This document shows, in pieces, positions 32,196-40,637 of a stretch of DNA of 51,716 nucleotides; within the stretch, counting starts at the first letter, position 1; each line of letters begins with the position of its first letter. The notes under the pieces are model-generated. The model saw only the letters and a program-made list of their open reading frames with translations, was not told where the DNA came from and searched no databases. The stretch comes from Gammaproteobacteria bacterium (GTDB lineage Bacteria > Pseudomonadota > Gammaproteobacteria > Thiomicrospirales > Thiomicrospiraceae). The stretch lies in the NCBI GenBank assembly GCA_014763665.1, contig JACXUY010000005.1, forward strand, positions 1-51,716, written 5' to 3'. The position numbers and the translations under genes are program-made.

Positions 32196-33707
32196 GTGAG
32201 CACCATTAATCATCAACGACGATTTTGGTTAAAAACAACGCTGGGTGCCAGCTTTATTGCCTTAGGCGCTGGCTGCAGTCGCTATGTGCCAGTTGATGAT
32301 GTTAGCGTCATCCGTATGGGCGTTCCTGATGTCACGGCTCGTCTTGATCCGCGCTATGCCACTGATGCTTTTTCAACGCGCATTGGACGTCTGATTTATC
32401 CGGCACTGATTGATTTTGACAAATCCTCTATTCCTTCGCCTTGGATTGCCAAATATTGGGAATGGTTGGATGAGGTGACCTTGTCGGTTGAAATCAATAA
32501 TAATTTAGTCTTTCATCACGGCAAATCACTCACTATTGACGATGTGGTGGCGACTTATCATTCAATATTAAATGCTAAAACGGTTTCACCGCTTAAAGGG
32601 CCACTGCGTAACCTTGCCAGTGTGGAAGCTGAGGAAGGACGAGTTGTCTTTCGTTGGCATAAACCAGACAAATTAGCGCTTTTCCGCTTAACGCTTCCGA
32701 TTATGCCAGCAGATCTGTTAGCTTCGGGGCACAACTTTGATGAACAGCCGATTGGCTGTGGTGGTTGCCGCTTTGTCAGCTACGAAGATCAAAAGTTGGT
32801 ATTAGTTCGACAAGATGGTGTGAAATTAGCCTTCATCGGCGTGAAAGATGCGAGTGTTCGCCTGTTAAAGCTTGTTCGTAATGAGCTCGATGTGTTACAA
32901 GGTGATTTGTCGCCAGAATTGGTGCATCATGCGCGTTCGCGTTCATCCATTCAGGTGAACACCAGCGTGGGTAATTCTTTTTCCTACATTGGCTTCAATT
33001 TAACTGATCCGATTATTTCTCAATTACCGGTGCGCCAAGCCATTGCTCATGCCATTAACCGTCCACTGATTATCAAGCGTCTGCTGGATGATATGGCGCG
33101 CATGGGAGAGGGCATTTTTCCTTCTGAGCATTGGTGCGGTTTGCCCAGTAGTGTCGTCGGTTACGACTATGATCCTGAAAAAGCACGACAGTTGCTGGCC
33201 GAAGCGGGCTTCAAAAACAGAATCAACCTAACCTATAAGACCTCTACCGACCCGACTCGTGTCAGATTGGCAACGGTGTATCAAAGTTTACTGGCCGACG
33301 TCGGCATTAATCTAAGTATTGATAGCCATGATTGGGGTACTTTTTACAGTGACATCAAGCAAGGGCGCTTTCAGTTGTATGGGCTAGCTTGGGTCGGTGT
33401 TAAATCGCCTGAAATTTTTGAGTATGCTTTTGCCAGTTATTCAACGCCACCAACCGGTGCTAATCGAGGGCATTATGTCGATGCTCAGTTTGATAATATG
33501 CTTAAGCAGGCGTTAGTTGCTCCATCTATGCCAGAAATGTCCAGTGCTTATAAACAGATTCAGCGGCATCTGTTGAATGAGTTGCCGATTATGCCTTTGT
33601 GGCATGACCATCAGGTGAGTGTGACACGCCCGAATATTAAGGATTATCAATTGTCCAGTGACGGGCGTTACGACGCTTTGTTGTTAACGCGTAAGCTAGC
33701 GAGCTAA
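32196..33707 (+). CDS. Peptide ABC transporter substrate-binding lipoprotein
   Basis: This is an SBP family 5 protein (OppA/DppA/MppA fold), 503 residues. The N-terminus has a twin-arginine-like RRFWLK and a lipobox GAGC (about residue 27), suggesting a Tat- or Sec-exported lipoprotein. Later motifs are ARLDPRYATDAF, FHHGKSLTIDDVVATYHSIL, VRQAIAHAINRPLIIKRLL and YDPEKARQLLAEAGF. It starts with GTG and is 2 bp behind tolC, 1 bp before the YkuD gene. The ligand is not visible in the sequence. Neighbours (YkuD enzyme, permeases, nagZ) suggest murein peptides, as for MppA or YejA-type proteins; this is inference. Confidence 0.87.
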   Translation: MSTINHQRRFWLKTTLGASFIALGAGCSRYVPVDDVSVIRMGVPDVTARLDPRYATDAFSTRIGRLIYPALIDFDKSSIPSPWIAKYWEWLDEVTLSVEINNNLVFHHGKSLTIDDVVATYHSILNAKTVSPLKGPLRNLASVEAEEGRVVFRWHKPDKLALFRLTLPIMPADLLASGHNFDEQPIGCGGCRFVSYEDQKLVLVRQDGVKLAFIGVKDASVRLLKLVRNELDVLQGDLSPELVHHARSRSSIQVNTSVGNSFSYIGFNLTDPIISQLPVRQAIAHAINRPLIIKRLLDDMARMGEGIFPSEHWCGLPSSVVGYDYDPEKARQLLAEAGFKNRINLTYKTSTDPTRVRLATVYQSLLADVGINLSIDSHDWGTFYSDIKQGRFQLYGLAWVGVKSPEIFEYAFASYSTPPTGANRGHYVDAQFDNMLKQALVAPSMPEMSSAYKQIQRHLLNELPIMPLWHDHQVSVTRPNIKDYQLSSDGRYDALLLTRKLAS

Positions 33708-33708
33708 G

Positions 33709-34191
33709 ATGAACTCGGCCATTGTTTCACTTCCACAGCAGTTGCTCACTGTGTTCAACGAACAACAAGAAGTGATCTTTGAGTGCGTGGTGAATACGGC
33801 GAAAAATGGAGTGGGTTGTTTGCAGAATTCGGGTTGCACGCCTATGGGTCAGCATTATGTTCGCGCTTGTATCGGTGAAGGGCTTTCCCCTTATGCGGTG
33901 CTAACAGGCAGGCGGCCGACAGGTGAAGTGTGGAGTCAGGAGCTAATGGACGCGTTTCCACAACGCGATTGGATTTTAGGGCGCATCTTGTGGTTATGTG
34001 GTTTAGAAAGTGGCATCAATCGGGGCGGTCAAGTGGATACTTTCCGTCGTTATATTTATATACATGGTAGCCCTGAGTGGTCATCTGAGTTGCCGCCATC
34101 TTCTCACGGTTGTGTGCGTGTTCAGCCTGAAGACATGCTGAGCGTTTATCAGCTCTTGCCCTATGGTGCTCGCGTGAGCATAGAAACATGA
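33709..34191 (+). CDS. YkuD-fold L,D-carboxypeptidase/transpeptidase without signal peptide (ElsL-like)
   Basis: This is an enzyme of 160 residues with the complete YkuD active site: YIHGSPEW (first His) and PSSHGCVRV (catalytic Cys). No signal peptide, lipobox or membrane helix precedes the domain, so it should stay in the cytoplasm. Periplasmic cross-linking L,D-transpeptidases normally have an export signal. A cytoplasmic YkuD group, typified by Acinetobacter ElsL, trims the terminal D-alanine from recycled tetrapeptides, the job LdcA does in E. coli. Position between a peptide SBP and peptide permeases and near nagZ supports that job. It overlaps the next gene by 4 nt. The domain is certain, the reaction is inferred. 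Confidence 0.8.
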   Translation: MNSAIVSLPQQLLTVFNEQQEVIFECVVNTAKNGVGCLQNSGCTPMGQHYVRACIGEGLSPYAVLTGRRPTGEVWSQELMDAFPQRDWILGRILWLCGLESGINRGGQVDTFRRYIYIHGSPEWSSELPPSSHGCVRVQPEDMLSVYQLLPYGARVSIET

Positions 34192-35117
34192 TGGCTAATA
34201 TCGCGCGTCAGTTGCTAGGAATGCTAGCGGTCATTTGGGTGGTGATTACCGCCGTCTTTTTGCTGCTGCATTTGGCACCAGGTGACCCCATTGGCATTAT
34301 GCTCGGTGATAGTGTCGGCATGGACGAATCGGCATTGCGTCAGCGTTTTGGCTTGGATTTATCGCTTTGGCATCAGTATTGGGCATTTTTGGCAGGCATT
34401 CTGCGTGGCGATTGGGGTATGTCCATTTTCTACCATAAGCCAGTATTAGAATTATTGTGGGCACGTTTGCCCGCTACTTTAACCTTGTCGCTGCTCGCTG
34501 TAGCCATCGCACTGTTAATTGCCTTGCCATTGGGTATTATTGCGGCGGTACGTAAAAATGCTTGGCAAGATAAGTTGGCGATGATTACCGCTTTAGTGGG
34601 GATGTCGATTCCAGGTTTTGTATTAGGTCCTATTCTGATTATTGTGCTAGCGGTGGATCACGGTTGGTTTCCAGTTTCTGGTATGGATGCCCCTTATGCT
34701 TGGGTGTTGCCAGCACTGACTTTGGGCACAGCATTAGCCGCTATTTTAACACGTATGCTCAGGGCTTCTCTGTTAGAAGTCTTACACGAAGACTACATTC
34801 GTACCGCTAAAGCTAAGGGGGCGAGTGAATCACGCCTGTTGCTGGTGCATGGCTTACGTAATGCTTTTTTACCCATTTTGACCTTGGTCGGACTTCAGTT
34901 GGGGGCATTGTTGGGTGGTGCGGTGATTATTGAAACAGTTTTTGATTGGCCAGGTCTGGGCTTGTTGTTAATTGAGTCGATTAACCGACGTGATTATGCG
35001 CTGGTTCTGGGAGCGATTCTACTCATTACCTTGTTTTATGTGGTGATGAATAACCTACTGGAACTCGCTTATCGTTGGCTAGATCCTCGCATTCGTTCAA
35101 CAGGAGGGCGTGAGTGA
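34188..35117 (+). CDS. Peptide ABC transporter permease, DppB/OppB type
   Basis: This is an inner-membrane permease of 309 residues with six predicted helices. Family marks are LLHLAPGDPIGIMLGD near the N-terminus, RFGLDLSLWHQYWAFLAGILRGDWGMS, the EAA-loop DYIRTAKAKGASESRLLLVHGLRNAFLP (contact with the ATPase), and VIIETVFDWPGLGLLLIESI. The start is ATG 34188 or the adjacent ATG 34191. It overlaps the YkuD gene and the next permease. No ATPase gene lies nearby, so the ATP-binding subunits must be encoded elsewhere. Confidence 0.92.
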   Translation: MMANIARQLLGMLAVIWVVITAVFLLLHLAPGDPIGIMLGDSVGMDESALRQRFGLDLSLWHQYWAFLAGILRGDWGMSIFYHKPVLELLWARLPATLTLSLLAVAIALLIALPLGIIAAVRKNAWQDKLAMITALVGMSIPGFVLGPILIIVLAVDHGWFPVSGMDAPYAWVLPALTLGTALAAILTRMLRASLLEVLHEDYIRTAKAKGASESRLLLVHGLRNAFLPILTLVGLQLGALLGGAVIIETVFDWPGLGLLLIESINRRDYALVLGAILLITLFYVVMNNLLELAYRWLDPRIRSTGGRE

Positions 35118-35905
35118 TGTGGCGCTCTTGGTCGTTTATCATTATTCTATTATGGATAGCGATGGCATTAATAGCGCCCTTAGTCAGTGACTTGGCCGAT
35201 CGTATTCAACTCGAAACGCTGTTATTGTCCCCTTTCCAACATGCGCCTCTGGGTACAGATGAATTGGGTCGTCCGTTGTGGGCGCGGCTATTGGCTGGTG
35301 CGCAAACCTCGGCATGGGTTGCCTTAATGGTTGTTGCTATTTCAGCCAGTGTTGGGACCTTTATTGGCATGTTGTCTGCCTATATTGGTGGTTGGTTTGA
35401 TCATGTCGTTCGATGGATTATTGATGCTTTTTTGGCTTTCCCCCATTTGTTACTGGCCATTGCTTTAGCAGCCGTGTTGGGTGCTGGTATTGGCAATTTG
35501 GTGTTAGCATTAAGCATCGTTGGCTGGGTGGGTTATGCGCGTTTAGCGCGCGGACAAACTCTGTCTTTACGTAACCGTTATCACGTTATGGCGGCGCGTT
35601 CATTAGCGGTACCTCGTTATTTAATTTTATGGCGTCATGTGTTGCCTTTGCTTTTTGCTCCCTTAGCCATTGAAATGACTTTTGGCATAGCCGGCGCGGT
35701 CATTGCGGAGGCGGGTCTTTCTTTTCTCGGTTTGGGTGTTCAGCCACCTCAGGCTTCTTGGGGAACGATGATTCGAGAGGGGGCGCGTTATATTTTAACG
35801 GCACCTCATTTAGTGTTGGTTCCCGGCTTAACGCTGATGCTGGTCATTTTAGCGGTGAATCGTTTTGGTGATGCCTTGAGAGATAAGCTTGATGTACGGC
35901 AATAG
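35117..35905 (+). CDS. Peptide ABC transporter permease, DppC/OppC type
   Basis: This is the second inner-membrane permease, 262 residues, with the DppC marks HAPLGTDELGRPLWARLLAGAQTS, IDAFLAFPHLLLAIALAAVLG, the EAA loop YHVMAARSLAVPRYLILWRHVLP and AEAGLSFLGLGVQPPQASWGTMI. A strong AGGAGG (35102-35107) points to ATG 35117 and not the GTG at 35114. Its stop overlaps the nagZ start by 14 nt, so translation of the two is coupled. Confidence 0.92.
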   Translation: MWRSWSFIIILLWIAMALIAPLVSDLADRIQLETLLLSPFQHAPLGTDELGRPLWARLLAGAQTSAWVALMVVAISASVGTFIGMLSAYIGGWFDHVVRWIIDAFLAFPHLLLAIALAAVLGAGIGNLVLALSIVGWVGYARLARGQTLSLRNRYHVMAARSLAVPRYLILWRHVLPLLFAPLAIEMTFGIAGAVIAEAGLSFLGLGVQPPQASWGTMIREGARYILTAPHLVLVPGLTLMLVILAVNRFGDALRDKLDVRQ

Positions 35906-36992
35906 TGAAGCCCTAGGCAAGGCGCAATCTTTAGGTTTTCTCATGATTGGTCTATCGGGTTATAGCCTGACCGATAATGAACGAGCGCAGCTGATGCATC
36001 CAGCCGTGGCAGGAGTCGTTCTTTTTCGTCGTAATTACGCATCACCAGAACAGCTTCGCGCCCTAACACAAGAAATTCACGGGCTGCGTCATCCGCGTTT
36101 ATTGGTGAGTGTCGATCATGAAGGCGGGCGAGTTCAGCGATTCAAAACACAAGGCTTTACGCCGTTACCGGCCATGCGTGTCTTAGGTGAAAGCTATGAT
36201 GAACATCCGCAGCAAGCTTTACACTCTGCCTATAATCTGGGTTGGTTATTAGCCGCTGAGCTTCTAGCTTGTGGTGTTGATTTCTCTTTTACACCGGTGA
36301 TTGATTTAGATTACGGCAATAGTAGTGTCATTGGTGATCGCGCCTTTCATCATAATCCGCATGTGGTGGGTCTATTAGCGGAACAATTGATGCAAGGCAT
36401 GCAAGCGGCGGGTATGTCGGCAGTGGCAAAGCACTTTCCCGGACATGGTTTTGTTGTACCCGATACCCATCTTGCCATGGCTGTTGATAAGCGTTCTTTA
36501 GTCAGTTTGGTCGGTGCGGATATGCAGCCCTTCAAACATCTGATTCAGCATTATTGTGGTGCGGTGATGGCGGCGCACGTCATTTATCCAGCCGTTGATG
36601 ATGTGCCTGCAGGTTTATCTCGTATTTGGTTACAGCAGTTGCTGCGCGAGCAATGCGGTTTTAATGGCGCGATTATCAGTGATGATCTGGGGATGCAAGC
36701 GGTTGCTTCTACGGCATCAGGCGGCGAGTTAGCTAAGCGCTTTCATCAAGCTGGCTGTGATTTGGTGTTGTTGTGTAATGATACTGACCAGATTGCATCA
36801 GCATTGAGCGCACATCGTCATTATGAAGCAGATGCCCTACAAGAAAGTCGTCTCATTCGATTACATGGCAAACCTAAGCATCCCGTATCCAGTTTGGCAG
36901 CACTGCATAAAACTGGGCAATGGTTAGCGGTCATGAAACACTTGGCTAATGTGGGACTGGTTACATTCGACACGCAAGGTGTTAGCTCATGA
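35892..36992 (+). CDS. nagZ: Beta-N-acetylhexosaminidase
   Basis: This is a cytoplasmic glycoside hydrolase of family 3 that removes GlcNAc from recycled anhydro-muropeptides. The 366 residues include VSVDHEGGRVQRFK, FTPVIDLDYG, the catalytic KHFPGHGFVVPDTH (His and Asp on the flexible loop) and AIISDDLGMQAV with the nucleophile Asp. No signal peptide is present, as expected. It overlaps the upstream permease and xseA (ATGA). Its place behind peptide permeases and a YkuD enzyme joins the sugar and peptide arms of murein recycling. Confidence 0.95.
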   Translation: MYGNSEALGKAQSLGFLMIGLSGYSLTDNERAQLMHPAVAGVVLFRRNYASPEQLRALTQEIHGLRHPRLLVSVDHEGGRVQRFKTQGFTPLPAMRVLGESYDEHPQQALHSAYNLGWLLAAELLACGVDFSFTPVIDLDYGNSSVIGDRAFHHNPHVVGLLAEQLMQGMQAAGMSAVAKHFPGHGFVVPDTHLAMAVDKRSLVSLVGADMQPFKHLIQHYCGAVMAAHVIYPAVDDVPAGLSRIWLQQLLREQCGFNGAIISDDLGMQAVASTASGGELAKRFHQAGCDLVLLCNDTDQIASALSAHRHYEADALQESRLIRLHGKPKHPVSSLAALHKTGQWLAVMKHLANVGLVTFDTQGVSS

Positions 36993-38602
36993 ATGAACGC
37001 ATTTATTTGACCGTTGCTTATGCCGAAAAAGACCAGGCTAAGGCATTAGGAGCACGCTGGGATGCACTGGCTCGTCGTTGGTTTGTACCAGAAGGCTTAG
37101 CTGTCGAGTCGTTTAATCGTTGGCTGCCAACGTCTTTAGCCCCCCAACCGACAGACTCCAATTCATTCATGGTTGCGGAATCTGAGACAGGCACTATGGC
37201 ACCTTTAGCACAAGGGTTGCGTCTATCCGAGTTGATGAGCCAAGCTAACCGTGCGCTACAACTCGCCTTGCCTAAAGCCGTGTGGGTGGTAGCAGAAATT
37301 ACTGAGCTGGGGCAACGTCAAGGTCATGTGTATTTAACCCTAGCTGAATCGGCAAACGGTCAGCAATTGGCACAAGTGAAAGCAACAATTTGGTCGAGTC
37401 ATCGTGATCGCTTGTTTAGCGCTTTTGAACAGATAACAGGACAACAGATTGCGGCAGGCATGAGTGTCTTGCTCAGTGTTGAAGTGAGTATTCATGCCCG
37501 TTTTGGATTATCGCTCAATGTGGTCGATGTCAATCCCAGCTATACGTTGGGCGACCAAGAAGCCAAGTTGCAACAGATTCGTGCACAGTTAAAAACGCAA
37601 GGATTATGGTCTCTCAATAAACAGAAGCAGCTGTCTCGTGATTTCGCTCGTATTGCCGTTTTAGCACCTGCGCAAGCAGCAGGGTTGGGTGATTTTCGCA
37701 GTGATGCCAATCAACTATCCGCCGTGGGTCTGTGTGAGTTTGACTATTATCATGCCAGTTTTCAAGGCGTGAGTGCAGTGGTCGAACTAACGCAAGCACT
37801 GACTCAGATTCAGCAGGTTCATGAACAGAGCGCTTACGATGCTTTAGTCATTATTCGCGGTGGCGGTGCGAAACAGGATTTAATGTTTCTCAATGAGTTG
37901 AGTCTGGCCACGGCGGTTTGTCGTTTTCCCATACCAGTACTGACAGGTATTGGTCATGAACGTGACTCAACCATTTTAGATGAAGTGGCTTTCGCTCGTT
38001 TTGACACGCCTAGCAAAAGTATTGCCTTCATACGACAGCATATTGTTGATGCCGCTCACTCGGCAAATGCAGCATGGCAAAGTATTCAACAAACAGCAGC
38101 TTGGCAATTACAACAAGCTCGAACCGCTATTAACGATCATCAAAATCGGATTCAGCAACTGAGTCAACAGCACTTATATCGAGCCAAGCAACAACTTATT
38201 GGTTATTGGTACACTTGTGAACAGAGTGCTCGCTTGTCGCTTAAAACGCAGGCGCAACAACTCAATCATTGGCAGACACAGTTGAGATGGAGTGCACTGC
38301 ATCACTGTCAAGGTCACAGGCAACAGTTAACACTATGGCAAGCATGGATGTTACCGGCCGCACAGCAACAGCTTAAGCAGCAGCATCAAGGTTTGAATCA
38401 TTTTTATCAGCTCATTCAGTCTATGCACCCGAAACGATTATTGGCTCAGGGCTATTTATTGGCACGTAATGAAGCGGGGCAGGTGGTTAGCTCTGCTGAA
38501 GAAGCTGCGAAGCTAGCCCATTTCTCGCTGACTTTTAGCGACGGAAGCCTAACCGTTCATCCCGAGCCACCATCACTTACCTTATTACACGAGGCAGATT
38601 AA
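36989..38602 (+). CDS. xseA: Exodeoxyribonuclease VII large subunit with N-terminal DUF5710-like domain
   Basis: This is the large subunit of the nuclease that degrades single-stranded DNA from both ends. The 537-residue length exceeds the usual 400-460. Residues 4-47 (IYLTVAYAEKDQAKALGARW, then WFVPEGLAVESFNRWLP) match the DUF5710 pattern, a small domain found on primases and other DNA proteins. After a linker come the XseA OB-fold (about 76-180, LRLSELMSQANRAL... VWVVAEITELG) and the catalytic region with RGGGAKQDLMFLNE and TGIGHERDSTILDEVA. A long glutamine-rich helical segment follows (about 350-480). It overlaps nagZ by 4 nt, and xseB follows 1 bp later. Confidence 0.93.
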   Translation: MNERIYLTVAYAEKDQAKALGARWDALARRWFVPEGLAVESFNRWLPTSLAPQPTDSNSFMVAESETGTMAPLAQGLRLSELMSQANRALQLALPKAVWVVAEITELGQRQGHVYLTLAESANGQQLAQVKATIWSSHRDRLFSAFEQITGQQIAAGMSVLLSVEVSIHARFGLSLNVVDVNPSYTLGDQEAKLQQIRAQLKTQGLWSLNKQKQLSRDFARIAVLAPAQAAGLGDFRSDANQLSAVGLCEFDYYHASFQGVSAVVELTQALTQIQQVHEQSAYDALVIIRGGGAKQDLMFLNELSLATAVCRFPIPVLTGIGHERDSTILDEVAFARFDTPSKSIAFIRQHIVDAAHSANAAWQSIQQTAAWQLQQARTAINDHQNRIQQLSQQHLYRAKQQLIGYWYTCEQSARLSLKTQAQQLNHWQTQLRWSALHHCQGHRQQLTLWQAWMLPAAQQQLKQQHQGLNHFYQLIQSMHPKRLLAQGYLLARNEAGQVVSSAEEAAKLAHFSLTFSDGSLTVHPEPPSLTLLHEAD

Positions 38603-38603
38603 G

Positions 38604-38831
38604 ATGTCGAACAGTCAACACTATGCAGAAAACTACCAAAAGCTAGAACAGATTGCTACGCAACTGAGTCGTCAGGAACGCATTGATATTGACCAATTGC
38701 TACCCATGATTGATGAAGCTATGGCAGCTTATACATTTTGTAAAGCACGCATTGAACAAGTGGAAACACTATTGCAGTCACGACTGCAAACAACGATGAA
38801 TGCCGACACAAGAAACGATGAAAACGAGTAG
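38604..38831 (+). CDS. xseB: Exodeoxyribonuclease VII small subunit
   Basis: This is the small helical subunit that coats the coiled-coil part of XseA. The 75 residues include YAENYQKLEQIATQLSRQERIDIDQLLPMIDEAMAAYTFCKARI, the standard XseB core. The tail is hydrophilic. It is 1 bp after xseA and ends only 4 bp before repeat copy D, which would be at the 3' end of the whole nine-gene transcript. Confidence 0.94.
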   Translation: MSNSQHYAENYQKLEQIATQLSRQERIDIDQLLPMIDEAMAAYTFCKARIEQVETLLQSRLQTTMNADTRNDENE

Positions 38832-38835
38832 GGTG

Positions 38836-38974
38836 CTTCTAAAAACCCCACTTCGTGGAATTTTAGAGCTCCCAAATTTGTTTAATGTCTGGTGGAAGGG
38901 ATTAATTCAACAGGTTACATGCATTTTTGTGCGTCCCTTCCCCCTGACCCCCTTCCCGTTAACGTTTTTAGAAG
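38836..38974 (+). repeat. Intergenic MITE-like element, copy D (best-preserved)
   Basis: This copy is 139 bp. The outer ends are perfect 11-bp inverted repeats, CTTCTAAAAAC (38836-38846) and GTTTTTAGAAG (38964-38974). Inside are a 5' hairpin (CTAAAA...CCAC, TTC loop, GTGG...TTTTAG, 38839-38866), the core CTGGTGGAAGGG (38889-38900), a small ATGCA/TGCGT stem (38919-38934) and CCCTTCCCCC (38935-38944), which pairs with GGAAGGG of the core. The block CCC-TT-CCCCC-TGA-CCCCC-TT-CCC (38935-38957) gives a four-run G-quadruplex motif on the minus strand. It lies between xseB and the methyltransferase. Confidence 0.87.
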
Positions 38975-38990
38975 TCACAAGTAGAGTTAA

Positions 38991-40550
38991 ATGCAAACTG
39001 ATCCCAATCAAGGTTACCTAGCCACTTCTGAATATATTTATGCCTATTTTCGCCAGCAACACCCCGCATCCTTACGATGGGTTCAGTTACTGGCTGGATT
39101 TAAGGCACCTTCTGCCAGTGCTGATGCCTTGCATTGTGAGTTGGGATTTGGACAAGGGCTGGGGCTAGCAATTACCGCGGCAGCCACTTCAGAGCGTCAA
39201 GTCGGTGTCGATTTCATGCCTGAACAGGTCGATAATTTAACGCAGCTGCTCAAGTCTTCCGGTGTGTCAGCCGAATTAGTCTGTGCTGATTTCGCTCAGT
39301 TTTTAGCCACTAACCAACAAATCTTTCAAACGATTAGCTTACATGGTGTGTGGAGTTGGGTTGCGCCTGAAATTCGTCAACAGATACTGACGATTATTGA
39401 GCGATTTTTAAGTGATGATGGCATGGTTTACCTATCACACAATACCTTACCGGGTTGTGCGCCCATTTTGCCCATGCAACGACTGATTCACCACACAGCA
39501 CAGGCTTTTTCTGATCATGCGGATGATGGGCTAAAAGCGGCTTTGGCAGTGCTGCAAAGTGCCATGCCATTCAGTCGTTATGTGGAAAGTGAACCCAGCT
39601 TACTCGATTGGTGGCAGTCTTTAGCACAAGAAAACCCGCGTTATTTATCGCATGAATATCTAGGACATGCTTGGCATCCAATGAGTTTTCACGATACCGC
39701 CGATTGGTTAGCACAAGCGGGCTTGTCTTTTACTTGCTCCGCTGATGCGATTGAATTACTCACCGATTGTCACTTTACGACCGAACAACAAGCGTGGCTG
39801 AATGGCTTGCCAGAGGGACGATTGCGCGAAAGTTATGCCGATGTACTGCGTAATCAGACGTTTAGGCGTGATATTTGGCAGAAGCATCCGCAACGACTAA
39901 CGCCAGAGGAGCAGACCCAAGCCTTACTATCGACTCAGCTGGTTTTATTGCATCCCTTGTCTGTCATCACGCCCATAATTCAGGGAGATTTAGGCAGTTT
40001 TGACTTACCTCAACCCATCACAGCACTTTGTCTGCAATGGCTTGCTAGCAACGATTATGCTGCCAAATCGGTTGCCAGTTTGCTTGCCGAGATTAATCAA
40101 CGCAATCCGCAACAATCCATGACCGTGCTGGAATTGATTCCCTTACTGTCAGCCTTAACCGCCAATGGCGCGATTCATCCTGCCAATGCACAAATTACAG
40201 AGGAATTAACTCAGCATTCACAGTGTTTGAATCGGCAACTGATGCAATACGCTTGGCAAGATCATCAGATTGCTTACTTAGCCAGCCCAGTCGCGGGTTG
40301 TGGTGTTCAAGTCTCTCGACTGCAGCAGTTAGGGCTATTGGCTTATGAAGCAACGCAAGCAGTCGATGCCGATAGCTGGGCACAATGGCTGTGGCAGAGA
40401 AAAGATCGACTGGCTGGTGTATTTCCCGATGAGCTGAGTGAACCTGAGCAGCTAACTTGGTTAGCGTCCCAGTTTGCTTATTTTATGGAACATCGATTTA
40501 GGTTATTGCAGGCCTTGGGGGTGATTTTTAAGCCTGATAGTGGCGAATAG
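38991..40550 (+). CDS. Class I SAM methyltransferase with regulatory domain
   Basis: This is a 519-residue protein of unknown substrate. The N-terminal half is a Rossmann methyltransferase: the SAM loop HCELGFGQGLGL (about 48-59), an acidic end of strand 2 (VGVDFMPEQV), LVCADF and VYLSHNTLPG. The middle, DVLRNQTFRRDIWQKHPQRLTPEEQ (about 283-307), is typical of the PF10119 methyltransferase regulatory region. The C-terminal part is helical. Members are annotated only as methyltransferases. The ATG has a GAGTTAA region but no strong ribosome-binding site. It stands alone between repeat copy D and tsaD. Confidence 0.8.
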   Translation: MQTDPNQGYLATSEYIYAYFRQQHPASLRWVQLLAGFKAPSASADALHCELGFGQGLGLAITAAATSERQVGVDFMPEQVDNLTQLLKSSGVSAELVCADFAQFLATNQQIFQTISLHGVWSWVAPEIRQQILTIIERFLSDDGMVYLSHNTLPGCAPILPMQRLIHHTAQAFSDHADDGLKAALAVLQSAMPFSRYVESEPSLLDWWQSLAQENPRYLSHEYLGHAWHPMSFHDTADWLAQAGLSFTCSADAIELLTDCHFTTEQQAWLNGLPEGRLRESYADVLRNQTFRRDIWQKHPQRLTPEEQTQALLSTQLVLLHPLSVITPIIQGDLGSFDLPQPITALCLQWLASNDYAAKSVASLLAEINQRNPQQSMTVLELIPLLSALTANGAIHPANAQITEELTQHSQCLNRQLMQYAWQDHQIAYLASPVAGCGVQVSRLQQLGLLAYEATQAVDADSWAQWLWQRKDRLAGVFPDELSEPEQLTWLASQFAYFMEHRFRLLQALGVIFKPDSGE

Positions 40551-40637
40551 AAGCCTCGGCTTGTTAAACAATGAGGGGTTGATTGTATGTCGGGAATTCA
40601 TTCAGTTAATTGCTAATGAGATGGATGTTTGATTCGA

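Noticed and set aside
32196-35905. A complete Dpp/Opp transporter
   Set aside because: The binding protein and two permeases are present, but neither ATPase gene is in the window, so it is not called complete.
38800-39021. A 73-codon plus-strand frame across xseB end and repeat copy D
   Set aside because: It is made of the repeat element and the start of the methyltransferase in a wrong frame; no ribosome-binding site and no family resemblance.
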